Source: Polyangium spumosum
GTDB lineage: Bacteria > Myxococcota_A > Polyangia > Polyangiales > Polyangiaceae
Direction of reading: 5' to 3'
Assembly (NCBI RefSeq): GCF_009649845.1
Contig: NZ_WJIE01000008.1
Span: 186,001 to 250,000, forward strand
DNA length: 64,000 nt
Shown: in pieces, positions 50,191 through 58,995 of the stretch
Layout: each line of letters starts with the position of its first letter
How positions within the stretch are numbered: position 1 is the first letter of the stretch
Position numbers and translations under genes: made by a program
The notes under the pieces: model-generated
Database searches by the model: none
What the model saw: only the letters and a program-made list of their open reading frames with translations
Told to the model about the DNA's origin: nothing

Positions 50191-53025
50191 ATGGCCCCGA
50201 CTCATGCCCCGACGCGGCGCTCGATCCGGCGTACGTCCCTCGTCTTCGTCTCCGCGACGGCGCTCGCCGCGTTGACCTCCTTCGTCGCCTGCGGCGAGAC
50301 CGCGGCCCCTTCGCTCGCGCCGCCGCGCGTGGGCGCCGCCGTACGTGCCTCCGTGATGCGCGTGCCGGGGGACGTGGCCGGGTCCTCGGCGTACTCCGCC
50401 ATGCTCGATCCGCTCGTCTCGGCCGAGCTCGACGTCGACGTCCCCGTCGTCGGCTACGGCTCGAGCGGGCGCCGTCGGCCGGCGGTCGCGTGGAACGGCG
50501 CGTCCTACCTCGTCGCGTGGGACCGGAGCGGCATCTGGGGGGCGCGTATCTCCAAGACGGGCGCCGTCCTCGACACGCACGCCTTGAAGCTCGCCGTCCC
50601 CTCGAACGCCATCAAGCCTGCGCTCGCGAGTGACGGGGACGGGTTCGTCCTGACCTACCAGACGGGCATCGCGTCCATGATCAACAACCTCGCCGTCTTC
50701 GCGCAGCGCCTCGACGCGAACGCGGCGCCCGTGGGCCCGCCGATCGAGCTCTCCACGAGCACCACGATCCAGCGCCGCACGCGTGTCGCGTTCGACGGCC
50801 AGAACTACATCGTCGCCTGGGTCGACGGCAGCTCCTGCCGCCACGCGCGCCTCACGCCCGCGGGCGACATCCTCGATCCCGGCGGCGTGCTGACGCCCTC
50901 CTGCAACGACATGGACGTCGCGTCGAGCGGCGCTGGCTCGCTCCTGACCTGGGACGCGCCTTCGGGCGCCGTGTACGCGCGCCTCGACGCGCAGGGCGCG
51001 TACCTCGATCCGCCCGCGGGTGTGCCCCTCATGGCGCCCGCGCCGGAGGTCAGCGCCTTCACGCCCGTCCCGGCGTGGACGGGGCAGCATTACCTGATCG
51101 CGTACTCGCGCCGCGACGAGGCCTCGTTCTCGATGCGGATCGTGGCGAGCCGCCTCGACGCGCAGACGGGCGTGCTCCTCGATCCCGGCGGGATCGTCCT
51201 CTCGGCCCCGGGCGGCGAGCTCTACGAGACCGACGTGTCGAGCGACGGCCAGAACGCCGTCGTGTCGTGGAGCGACGTGTACCCCGACGGCTTCGGGTAC
51301 GACGTGCGCCGCGCGCGTGTCTCGCCCCAGGGCGAGGCGCTCGATCCAAACGGCGTCCTCGTCACCCCGCACGGCGCCATGTCGGCCTCCGCGTCGAGCG
51401 GCGATCAGGTCTTCCTCGCGTGGGAGCGCACGGTCGGGGACGACTTCTTCCCCGATGGACTCATCATCCACGCGCAGCGCTTCGACGCGACCGGCGCCGC
51501 GCTCGACCCGGCGCCGATCCTGCCCGCGCCGGGCGTGAACGCCGAGACCGCTCCTTCGGCTGCGTTCGACGGCCAGAACTTCGTGGTCGGCTGGTCGGAC
51601 GACCGCGACTTCCTCTCCGTCCAGCTCACGAACCTGTATGCCGCGCGGATCTCGCCGGCCGGCGTGGTGCTCGATCCTGCGGCCCTGCCGGTCGACAAGG
51701 GCCGGCGCGAGGTCGTCGACCCGTCGGTCGTCTTCGACGGCACGAACGCGCTCTTCGTGTGGACGAACTACTCGTACATCATCGACGGCCCGAGCAGCGA
51801 CATGCGCTTCGCCCGCATGAGCCCCGCGGGTGTCGTGCTCGACCAGCCCGCGAAGCCGGCGCCGATCGTCCAGGATTACGACGCCGCGTACGCGCTCTCG
51901 CCCTTCGACGGCGGGGCGCTGCTCGCCGTGACCGGGTATGACGACGACCTCGGCGATTATGCCGTCCTCTCGACGGTCCTCGGCGCGGGGGGGCAGGCCT
52001 CGCCGTCCCAGGTGATCTCGTTCGACTCGTTCCCGGCGCGCGCGGTCGCGTCGTTCGACGGCACGAACCACCTGTACGTTTATCACGTGGAGAACTCCGG
52101 CCTCTTCGCGCAGCGGCTCGACGCGCAGGGCGCGCCGGTGGAAACGACGCCGATCCTCCTGCACGCGGCCGAGGAGACGCGTGGTTTGTCGTCGGTCTTC
52201 GACGGGACGAACCACGTGGTCGTGTGGGTCGACGGGGCGACGGAGGCGCTCGTGGGCCTCCGCGTGAGCCCTGCGGGGGCTGTGCTCGACGCGGCGCCCG
52301 TGCCGCTCGTGAGCTTGCCGGGTTGTCCGTCGCTCGTGATCTCGGCGCGCGCGGCGGTGATGGAGGGGGGCCGGATCGTGGTCGGGTACGTGACGTGTGG
52401 CGGGGTCGCGAACGAGCTCGCGGCGGTCGTGCTCGACGGCGCGCTCTCGGTGATCACGACGTTCCCGATCACGGCGGACGGCCTCCCGAAGCAGGCGGCG
52501 TCGCTCGCGTCGACGAACACGGGCAAGGTGATCGCCGCGTACGCGACCTATCACGCGGAGGCGCCGCTCGTCGCGTCGCGGGTCCACGCGAGGATCATCG
52601 ATTTCGACGAGCCGATGGGCGCGGGTGGCGCCGGTGGCGCCGGTGGCATGGGCGGGGCCGTTGGCTCCGGTGGCGTGGGCGGCGGCATGGGTGGCGCCGG
52701 TGGCGCCGGTGGCGTGGGCGGCGGCATGGGCGGCGCCGGTGGTGCCGGTGGCGTGGGTGGCGCCGGTGGCATGGGTGGCGCCGCCAGCAGCAGCAGCAGC
52801 AGCAGCAGCGTCACCGGGACCGGCGGCGCCGGGGGTGGCGCGGGCGGGCTCGGCCCGCTCGAGGCCACGGGCGGCGCTTGTGGTTGCCGCGTCGCCGGAC
52901 GCGAGGAGGCGCCCCACGGGTTCGCGATGGGCTTGCTCGCGTCGCTCATGCTGCTCGTTCGCGCGCGGCGGGTGAGAGCACGACGCACGCGAAACGCGCC
53001 CTCCGCGTTGCGCCGCGTGTCTTGA
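50191..53025 (+). CDS. Large secreted repeat protein with MYXO-CTERM-like end
   Basis: 944 residues. A lipobox-like TSFVAC closes the leader. The mature part is a series of repeats of about 45-60 residues with recurring WNGASYLVAWD, FDGQNYIVAWVDG, LDPGGVLT and FDGTNHLYVYHV strands, which suggests a beta-propeller or similar beta repeat. A low-complexity linker (GGAGG, GGMGG, eight Ser) follows. The C-terminal tail has ACGCR, one hydrophobic span and Arg-rich end RARRVRARR. That is the MYXO-CTERM type of sorting signal. The protein is probably surface-displayed or released. Ligand unknown. Confidence 0.85.
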   Translation: MAPTHAPTRRSIRRTSLVFVSATALAALTSFVACGETAAPSLAPPRVGAAVRASVMRVPGDVAGSSAYSAMLDPLVSAELDVDVPVVGYGSSGRRRPAVAWNGASYLVAWDRSGIWGARISKTGAVLDTHALKLAVPSNAIKPALASDGDGFVLTYQTGIASMINNLAVFAQRLDANAAPVGPPIELSTSTTIQRRTRVAFDGQNYIVAWVDGSSCRHARLTPAGDILDPGGVLTPSCNDMDVASSGAGSLLTWDAPSGAVYARLDAQGAYLDPPAGVPLMAPAPEVSAFTPVPAWTGQHYLIAYSRRDEASFSMRIVASRLDAQTGVLLDPGGIVLSAPGGELYETDVSSDGQNAVVSWSDVYPDGFGYDVRRARVSPQGEALDPNGVLVTPHGAMSASASSGDQVFLAWERTVGDDFFPDGLIIHAQRFDATGAALDPAPILPAPGVNAETAPSAAFDGQNFVVGWSDDRDFLSVQLTNLYAARISPAGVVLDPAALPVDKGRREVVDPSVVFDGTNALFVWTNYSYIIDGPSSDMRFARMSPAGVVLDQPAKPAPIVQDYDAAYALSPFDGGALLAVTGYDDDLGDYAVLSTVLGAGGQASPSQVISFDSFPARAVASFDGTNHLYVYHVENSGLFAQRLDAQGAPVETTPILLHAAEETRGLSSVFDGTNHVVVWVDGATEALVGLRVSPAGAVLDAAPVPLVSLPGCPSLVISARAAVMEGGRIVVGYVTCGGVANELAAVVLDGALSVITTFPITADGLPKQAASLASTNTGKVIAAYATYHAEAPLVASRVHARIIDFDEPMGAGGAGGAGGMGGAVGSGGVGGGMGGAGGAGGVGGGMGGAGGAGGVGGAGGMGGAASSSSSSSSVTGTGGAGGGAGGLGPLEATGGACGCRVAGREEAPHGFAMGLLASLMLLVRARRVRARRTRNAPSALRRVS
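52618..52809 (+). repeat. Gly-rich and poly-Ser coding tandem repeats
   Basis: GGTGGCGCC/GGTGGCGTG/GGCGGCATG units fill 52618-52780, and eight AGC triplets lie at 52786-52809. All are in frame in the gene at 50191-53025 and form its linker. Confidence 0.85.
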
Positions 53026-53068
53026 ACGCGCGCAAGTCGCTCCCTGGCTTCTCGCGGAAGGTGCTCGC

Positions 53069-53139
53069 ACGCACGCAAGCGGGTCCATGCAGTCTGTGGG
53101 GGGTGCCTCGAACGCGTTCGAGGCACTCCCCACACATCG
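53069..53139 (+). repeat. 71-bp repeat unit, copy A
   Basis: The unit begins CACGCACGCAAGCGGG, contains the 24-bp perfect palindrome GTGCCTCGAACG/CGTTCGAGGCAC at 53103-53126, and ends CCCCACACATCG. Copy B is at 53197-53268. Confidence 0.85.
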
Positions 53140-53196
53140 CCCGAGGTGCCTTGCACGCACGCGAGCGGGGGCAACATGTGTGCACGAACGCCCTTC

Positions 53197-53268
53197 CACG
53201 CACGCAAGCGGGTCCATGCAGTCTGTGGAGGGTGCCTCGAACGCGTGCGAGGCACTCCCCACACATCG
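53197..53268 (+). repeat. 71-bp repeat unit, copy B
   Basis: This is the second copy, with the same order as copy A and a few base changes; its palindrome is slightly imperfect (GCGTGCGAGG). Confidence 0.85.
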
Positions 53269-53270
53269 TC

Positions 53271-53311
53271 GGAGGTGCCTCGAACGCGTTCGAGGCACGC
53301 CCCACACATCG
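53271..53311 (+). repeat. Partial third repeat unit
   Basis: Only the second half of the unit is present: the palindrome at 53275-53298 and the ending CCCCACACATCG. It is a truncated copy next to the large inverted repeat. Confidence 0.8.
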
Positions 53312-53312
53312 G

Positions 53313-53408
53313 GCCTCACCCCCCAACCCCTCTCCACTCCGTGGAGAGGGGGAGAAAAGCGCCTCTTGCTCCCCTCTCCACGGAGTGGAGAGGGGTTGGG
53401 GGTGAGGC
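53313..53408. terminator. Large inverted repeat, probable bidirectional terminator
   Basis: The arm at 53313-53351 (start GCCTCACCCCC) is the reverse complement of the arm at 53371-53408 (end GGGGGTGAGGC), apart from an extra C in the left arm. Each arm is about 38 bp and contains its own smaller hairpin. It lies at the convergent boundary before the sirtuin stop. It resembles the GGGGTTGGGGGTGAGG-type repeats scattered in many bacterial genomes. Confidence 0.65.
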
Positions 53409-54160
53409 TACCGCTCCAGCACCCGCCAGATCCCCTCCAGCGCCTCCACCGCCCCCATCGGCAGCCGCAGCCCGACCGCGTGTGACACCACCGTCGGCTC
53501 CGGGTTCACCTCGATCGTCGGCACCCCACGCGCCGCCGCCTGGAGCACGGGCTCGGCGATGTACGGGAACAGGCTCGACGTGCCGACCGAGACGACGACA
53601 TCAAAACCTCGCTCGAGCTCGCGGTGGAGCCGCTCGAGCTTCGCCCGCGGCAACATCTCGCCGAAGAGCACCACGTCCGGCCGGAGCACCCCGCCGCACG
53701 AGGGGCAGGACGGGCAAGGCGCGAGGTGCGCGTAATCCTTCACGGTCTCGGTGAAGCTGCAGCCCACGCAGAGCAGCCGGTGGATGTCGCCGTGGATGTC
53801 GATCACATTGCGCGAGCCCGCGGCCCGGTGGAAGCCGTCGACGTTCTGCGTGAGCACCCAGCTCCGCCCGAGCCGCGCCTCCATCCGCGCGAGCGTGGCG
53901 TGCGCCGCGTTCGGCGAGGCGCCGCGGCAGGCCTGCTCGATCTGGTGGATGTACTTCCACGTGATCTCGGGCGAGCGCCTGAACATGGGCCCGGAGAGCG
54001 CCTCCTCGATGCGCATGCCCTCCTCGGTCACCCGATCCCCGTAGAGCCCGCCCACGCCGCGATAGGTCGGGATCCCCGACGCCGCCGAGATGCCCGCGCC
54101 CGTGATGAAGAGGGCCGACCGCGCGTCCGCGAGGAGCTTCCCGGCCTGCTCGATGCTCAT
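53408..54160 (-). CDS. Sir2-family NAD-dependent protein deacylase
   Basis: 250 residues, cytoplasmic. GAGIS (21-25), TQNVDGFH (104-111) and His123 in HGDIHR form the NAD pocket and catalytic base. The zinc site is likely Cys131, Cys134, Cys152 and Cys155. Later PDVVLFGEML and VSVGTSS are also typical. Sirtuins remove acyl groups from lysine using NAD. Whether it prefers acetyl or succinyl is not clear from the sequence. The gene is divergent from the next gene across about 60 bp. Confidence 0.93.
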   Translation of the reverse strand: MSIEQAGKLLADARSALFITGAGISAASGIPTYRGVGGLYGDRVTEEGMRIEEALSGPMFRRSPEITWKYIHQIEQACRGASPNAAHATLARMEARLGRSWVLTQNVDGFHRAAGSRNVIDIHGDIHRLLCVGCSFTETVKDYAHLAPCPSCPSCGGVLRPDVVLFGEMLPRAKLERLHRELERGFDVVVSVGTSSLFPYIAEPVLQAAARGVPTIEVNPEPTVVSHAVGLRLPMGAVEALEGIWRVLER

Positions 54161-54219
54161 GGCGAGCAGCGTAACACGACCCTTCCCGCCCGCATGCCCG
54201 CCGTGTTATCGAGCCGCCC

Positions 54220-55404
<1,185 letters not shown>

Positions 55405-55405
55405 A

Positions 55406-56554
55406 TCACTTCGGGTTCAGCACGCAGTTTCCGTCCCATTGAATCGGGTCGCCCATGTCGACGACCTCGAAGTCCGTGGGCTGGATGTCCGCGAGCGCGT
55501 ACGCGTCCACGCCGACCTCGTCCCATTTGTGGGTCGTGAACCTGTCGCTCTGCGCCGTGAGCGCGATGTTGCCCGCGTCGGCCAGGAACATGCCGTATTT
55601 CTGCAGGCCCCGCGCGATCACGCGGGCGCCCTCGGTGGGCAGCGACGCGAGCGGGTAATCCGCGCGGAGCCGGAAGCGTACGCCGTAGGGCGGCGCGTCC
55701 GGGCCGCCGGACGTCGGGCCGGTGCTGTGCGTGCCCGGGTGCACGTACACGTTGTCGCGGATACGCGCGTTCGGCAGGATGAAGCGGATCGCGTGGTTGA
55801 TCTCGCCGGACGCCACCTCGTCGGCCGAGAACAACATCGCCGAGATGGGGAAGCCACCGGCGTCCGCGGAGGTGCAACCCTCGCCGCGCAGGTTCGGCGG
55901 ATACGATTTCGTCAGGTCCCACGTCACCGCGCAGCCGCCGTAAAAGGTGCCGCCCACGATGTTCGCCCGCCACATCTCGTAGAGGGTCTTCGTCGGCTGG
56001 TGCACGACGAGCAGGTGGCAATCGCCGTCGGTCGTGCACTCGTAGCCCTGCTCGCCCTCGAGCGCGCCGCCCGCGGGGACGGGGAAGGGGACGTGTTCGC
56101 AATCGGGGCTGAAGAAATCGCCCGTGGTCTCGAACGTGCGCAGCTCGGCGCTCGCGTCGGCCTGGAGCAGCTCGATGCTGAAATCGATCCGGAACGCGCC
56201 CGCGCCCCAGCCACCATTGGCCTCGAGCCAGCCCGTGATCGTGTCCGATTGCGTGTTCTTCGGCAGGGCCGAGACGTCCTTGTTCCAGGGGTTCGGCGCC
56301 TCGAAGAGGCCCGCCGGCGTCCCCGATCCGCCCGATCCACCCCCGCCCCCGGCGCCGCCGCTCCCGCCCGCGCCGCCTCCGCCGCCGCCCGTGCCCCCGC
56401 TGCCGCCTGCGCCGCCGGTGCCGCCGGTGCCGCCGCTGCCTCCGCTGCCGGGTGTTCCATTGCCCGACCCGCACGCCGCGAGCAAAACGAGGGCGCCGAT
56501 CACGCCCAGGACACGCCCCATTCGACCCATCGAGCCAAGTTCGTTTCGAAGCAT
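55406..56554 (-). CDS. Lipoprotein with Gly-rich linker
   Basis: 382 residues from the ATG at 56554. The leader ends in LLAAC, a good lipobox. A Gly/Ser-rich linker of about 50 residues follows. The C-terminal domain of about 300 residues begins FEAPNPWNKDVSALPKNT and contains YECTTDGDC, AVTWDLTKSYP, GTHSTGP and WDGNCVLNP with several paired cysteines. I know similar unnamed bacterial secreted proteins but cannot give a function. AAGGAG lies 2-3 bp before 56554; 56530 is another possible start. Its end is 1 bp from the convergent enoyl-reductase-like gene. Confidence 0.8.
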   Translation of the reverse strand: MLRNELGSMGRMGRVLGVIGALVLLAACGSGNGTPGSGGSGGTGGTGGAGGSGGTGGGGGGAGGSGGAGGGGGSGGSGTPAGLFEAPNPWNKDVSALPKNTQSDTITGWLEANGGWGAGAFRIDFSIELLQADASAELRTFETTGDFFSPDCEHVPFPVPAGGALEGEQGYECTTDGDCHLLVVHQPTKTLYEMWRANIVGGTFYGGCAVTWDLTKSYPPNLRGEGCTSADAGGFPISAMLFSADEVASGEINHAIRFILPNARIRDNVYVHPGTHSTGPTSGGPDAPPYGVRFRLRADYPLASLPTEGARVIARGLQKYGMFLADAGNIALTAQSDRFTTHKWDEVGVDAYALADIQPTDFEVVDMGDPIQWDGNCVLNPK

Positions 56555-56758
56555 GTCTCCTTGTACACGAGGGGACGACGGCGCGGGAAGGTCCGTGCGG
56601 GTCGGAGCACACGTCCGTCCTCGTCCCTCGAAGCGCTGTTCGTGCATTCCATTTGGTGACCCCCGCTACCTGCTTCGAAGCATCGTAGAGGGCCGGGTGG
56701 CTTGGCGCGGGCGGCCGATCTTGGCTTTCCGCCCGCGCCGGTGGGGGAGGTTCTCGTG

Positions 56759-57523
56759 ATGGGCGAGTGGTGGTTCCGGGGATGGGCGGCGACGATTGCG
56801 ACGACGGTTCTCGCGGGGGCCGCGGGATGCGCGCAAGGAACGACCCCTCCGGTCGGATTCGAACAAGCAAGCGGCGGCGGCGGCGGAGCCGGAGGCGGCG
56901 GCGGCAGCGGCGGCGAAGGCGGCGGCGGCGAAGGCGGCGGCATGAGCCCTGCGTGTGGCATCCCCGAGGTCTGCAATGGCGTCGACGACGATTGCGACGG
57001 CCTCGTCGACGAGGACATCGCGAGCCTCGGCGGTCCGTGTGACACGAAGCTCTTCGGCGTCTGCGGCGTGGGCGTGTCGGGCTGCGACGGCGGGCAGGTC
57101 TTCTGCGTCCCCACGAATCAGCCCACGCCCGAGGTCTGCGACGGCCTCGACAACAACTGCGACGGCGTGATCGACGAGGACGACCCGGGCGGCGGCGCCG
57201 CGTGTGACTCCGGCCTGTTCGGCCCGTGCGCAGCCGGCACCGCCGTGTGTATGTCGGGCGCGCTGACGTGTTCGCCCGCCGTCTTGCCGGTGGGCGAGCT
57301 CTGCGACGATGGCGTCGACAACAACTGCGACGGCGACGTGGACGAGGGCTGCAGCGCGGCTCCGCCTGTCTGCGCGCACGACCCGTGCGTGGCCGGCGGG
57401 CCACTCGATCCACTCTGCGACCCTTGCGTGAACGCGGTCTGCGTGATCGACAAGACGTGCTGCAAGGCGTCGTGGGACGTCTTCTGCGTCGGCACGGCGC
57501 AGGTGCATTGCGCTTGCCCTTGA
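56759..57523 (+). CDS. Lipoprotein with MopE-type Asp/Cys repeats
   Basis: 254 residues. A lipobox-like GAAGC is near residue 24, and GGGGGAGG before the ATG is a good ribosome site. A Gly-rich linker (about 35-62) is followed by three repeats of the form EVCNGVDDDCDGLVDED, at about 70-87, 128-145 and 185-203. These are the MopE-type putative metal-binding motif common in myxobacterial surface proteins. The tail is Cys-rich. Copper or calcium binding is inferred from the family only. Confidence 0.87.
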   Translation: MGEWWFRGWAATIATTVLAGAAGCAQGTTPPVGFEQASGGGGGAGGGGGSGGEGGGGEGGGMSPACGIPEVCNGVDDDCDGLVDEDIASLGGPCDTKLFGVCGVGVSGCDGGQVFCVPTNQPTPEVCDGLDNNCDGVIDEDDPGGGAACDSGLFGPCAAGTAVCMSGALTCSPAVLPVGELCDDGVDNNCDGDVDEGCSAAPPVCAHDPCVAGGPLDPLCDPCVNAVCVIDKTCCKASWDVFCVGTAQVHCACP

Positions 57524-57542
57524 GGCGCCTCGCTGGGGCGTT

Positions 57543-57604
57543 GCCCCAGGCCCCACCAGGGGCTGTCCGCCCCTGGACCCGGACCAGCGCAGGCGCTGGA
57601 CCTT
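57543..57604 (+). repeat. Left arm of the long inverted repeat
   Basis: It contains the block GGGGCTGTCCGCCCCTGGAC. The reverse complement of 57764-57838 shows the same order (GGGGCTGTCCGCCCC...GGACCAG...GGACCT) with a few indels. Confidence 0.7.
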
Positions 57605-57608
57605 TTGT

Positions 57609-57637
57609 CGATGAACTGCGCGGAGCGCAGTTCATCG
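57609..57637 (+). repeat. Perfect hairpin 1
   Basis: CGATGAACTGCG and CGCAGTTCATCG pair over 12 bp around the loop CGGAG. Confidence 0.9.
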
Positions 57638-57728
57638 AACAGCCGCAGTCAAGACCAACGACGACCTTGCCAACCAAGACAGCCGCGCTGCTGGTTCTGC
57701 TGGCGACACGGCTTCTTCGTCGGCCCGT

Positions 57729-57759
57729 TTGAAAAACTGCGCGGAGCGCAGTTTTTCAA
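57729..57759 (+). repeat. Perfect hairpin 2
   Basis: TTGAAAAACTGCG and CGCAGTTTTTCAA pair over 13 bp around the loop CGGAG. The core is the same as in hairpin 1, while the outer stem differs but stays paired. Confidence 0.9.
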
Positions 57760-57763
57760 CCTG

Positions 57764-57838
57764 AGGTCCAGGGCTTGCCCTGGTCCGGGGTCGAGGGGGC
57801 GGACAGCCCCCCGCGGGGTCCGGGGCGGCGCCCCGGCG
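57764..57838 (-). repeat. Right arm of the long inverted repeat
   Basis: Reverse-complement partner of 57543-57604, with GGCGGACAGCCCC and GGGGTCCGGGGC blocks. Confidence 0.7.
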
Positions 57839-57891
57839 GCCACGGTTCAGCCTTCGCATCCTGGGTGCACGTCGCTGCGCGTCCGGCTACG

Positions 57892-58995
57892 ATGGCCGCC
57901 GCCTTGGACAAGCGCGCTTCGTCTCGCACCGACGTCCTCCTGAAGATCGCCGCCTTCGTGGTCGTCGTCGCGGCCTTGCGCGCGGCGGGGGGCGTGCTCG
58001 TGCCGTTCATGATGGCGCTCCTGCTCGCCGTCGTCAGCGCGCCGCCGCTCGCGTGGCTCGAGCGCAGGCGCGTGCCCGAGCCCGTCGCGGCCACCCTCGT
58101 GCTGCTCGCGAACATCGCCGTCCTCACGCTCGGCGCGACGGTCGTCGCGGGATCGGCGACCGATTTTGGCGAGGCCGTGCCGCGTTACCAGGCGCGGATC
58201 GACGTGCTCGCCGCCGACCTCACGTCCTGGCTCGCCACGCACAGGATCCACGTCCGCACGAGCGCGATCGGCCAGATGATCTCGCCCGGGACGATGCTCT
58301 CGTTTGGCGCCGGCATGGTCCGCGACCTCGCGGGCCTCGTCTCGAACGTCTTCATCGTCCTCATCATCCTCGGCTTCATGCTCTTCGAGTCGCGCGCGTT
58401 CTCGCGCAAGCTCCGCGCCCTCGCGGGCGCGCGCGGCGGCTACGTGGGGCTCTTCCCGGGGATCGTCGACGATGTGCAGAACTACCTGTTCATCAAGACG
58501 ATCATCAGCATCGCGGTTGGCCTGCTCGCGGGGCTCATCGTCTACGTGCTCGGCGTGGATTTCGCGCTGCTCTGGGGCCTCGTCGCGTTCCTCCTGAATT
58601 ACATCCCCAACGTGGGCGCGATCATCGCCTCGGTGCCGCCGGTCTTCTTCGCGTTGCTCTCGCACGGCCCCGGGCGGGCTTTGGCCGTGTCGGCCGGTTT
58701 CCTCGTCGTGCACATGGTGCTCGGCAACATCCTCGAGCCGGCGTGGATGGGCCGGCGGCTCGGTTTGTCGGCGACCGTGGTGTTTCTCTCCCTCCTGTTC
58801 TGGGGGTATGTCTGGGGGCCCGCGGGCATGTTCCTGTCCGTGCCCCTCACGATGGTGGCGCGTATCCTGCTCGAGGGGAGCGAGAAGACGCGCTGGATGG
58901 CCATGATGCTCGATTCGAGCGCGCCGCCCGATCCCCAGCCCGAGCCGAAGGCCGCGGGCGGCGACGTCGTCGTGGAGGAGCCGAAGGACACATGA
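57892..58995 (+). CDS. AI-2E family permease
   Basis: 367 residues with about seven hydrophobic spans. The N-terminal pair, the central helical domain between about 90 and 180, and the GLLAGLIVYVLGVDFALLWG and NYIPNVGAIIA segments match the AI-2E/PerM family. Members export signals, ions or other solutes; the cargo is not predictable. The C-terminal 30 residues are Pro/acidic. The stop overlaps the start of the alkyl-DHAP synthase gene by 4 bp (ATGA). Confidence 0.88.
   Translation: MAAALDKRASSRTDVLLKIAAFVVVVAALRAAGGVLVPFMMALLLAVVSAPPLAWLERRRVPEPVAATLVLLANIAVLTLGATVVAGSATDFGEAVPRYQARIDVLAADLTSWLATHRIHVRTSAIGQMISPGTMLSFGAGMVRDLAGLVSNVFIVLIILGFMLFESRAFSRKLRALAGARGGYVGLFPGIVDDVQNYLFIKTIISIAVGLLAGLIVYVLGVDFALLWGLVAFLLNYIPNVGAIIASVPPVFFALLSHGPGRALAVSAGFLVVHMVLGNILEPAWMGRRLGLSATVVFLSLLFWGYVWGPAGMFLSVPLTMVARILLEGSEKTRWMAMMLDSSAPPDPQPEPKAAGGDVVVEEPKDT

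Larger units (their letters stand above)
53026..53407. other. Intergenic repeat cluster
   Basis: 382 bp with no supported gene. It is built from direct repeats of about 71 bp, 24-bp palindromes and a 38-bp inverted repeat, all listed separately. Frames that cross it repeat the same peptide and are considered shadows of the repeats. The palindromes lie between two convergent genes. Confidence 0.7.
57524..57891. other. Intergenic structured inverted-repeat element
   Basis: 368 bp without a supported gene. It is almost filled by an imperfect long inverted repeat (arms about 57543-57604 and 57764-57838) that encloses two perfect hairpins sharing the core ACTGCGCGGAGCGCAGT. The element may be a small mobile (MITE-like) unit or a terminator block. 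A search of the source genome would decide this. Confidence 0.65.

Noticed and set aside
53069-53311. CRISPR-like spacing of repeats
   Set aside because: Only two and a half units of about 71 bp, no short regular spacers, and no cas genes. The units are palindromic intergenic repeats.
49993-53337. Long 1114-residue open frame on the minus strand
   Set aside because: It lies opposite the 944-residue repeat protein, is Arg/His/Asp-rich without domains, and is explained by the high GC content of the real gene.
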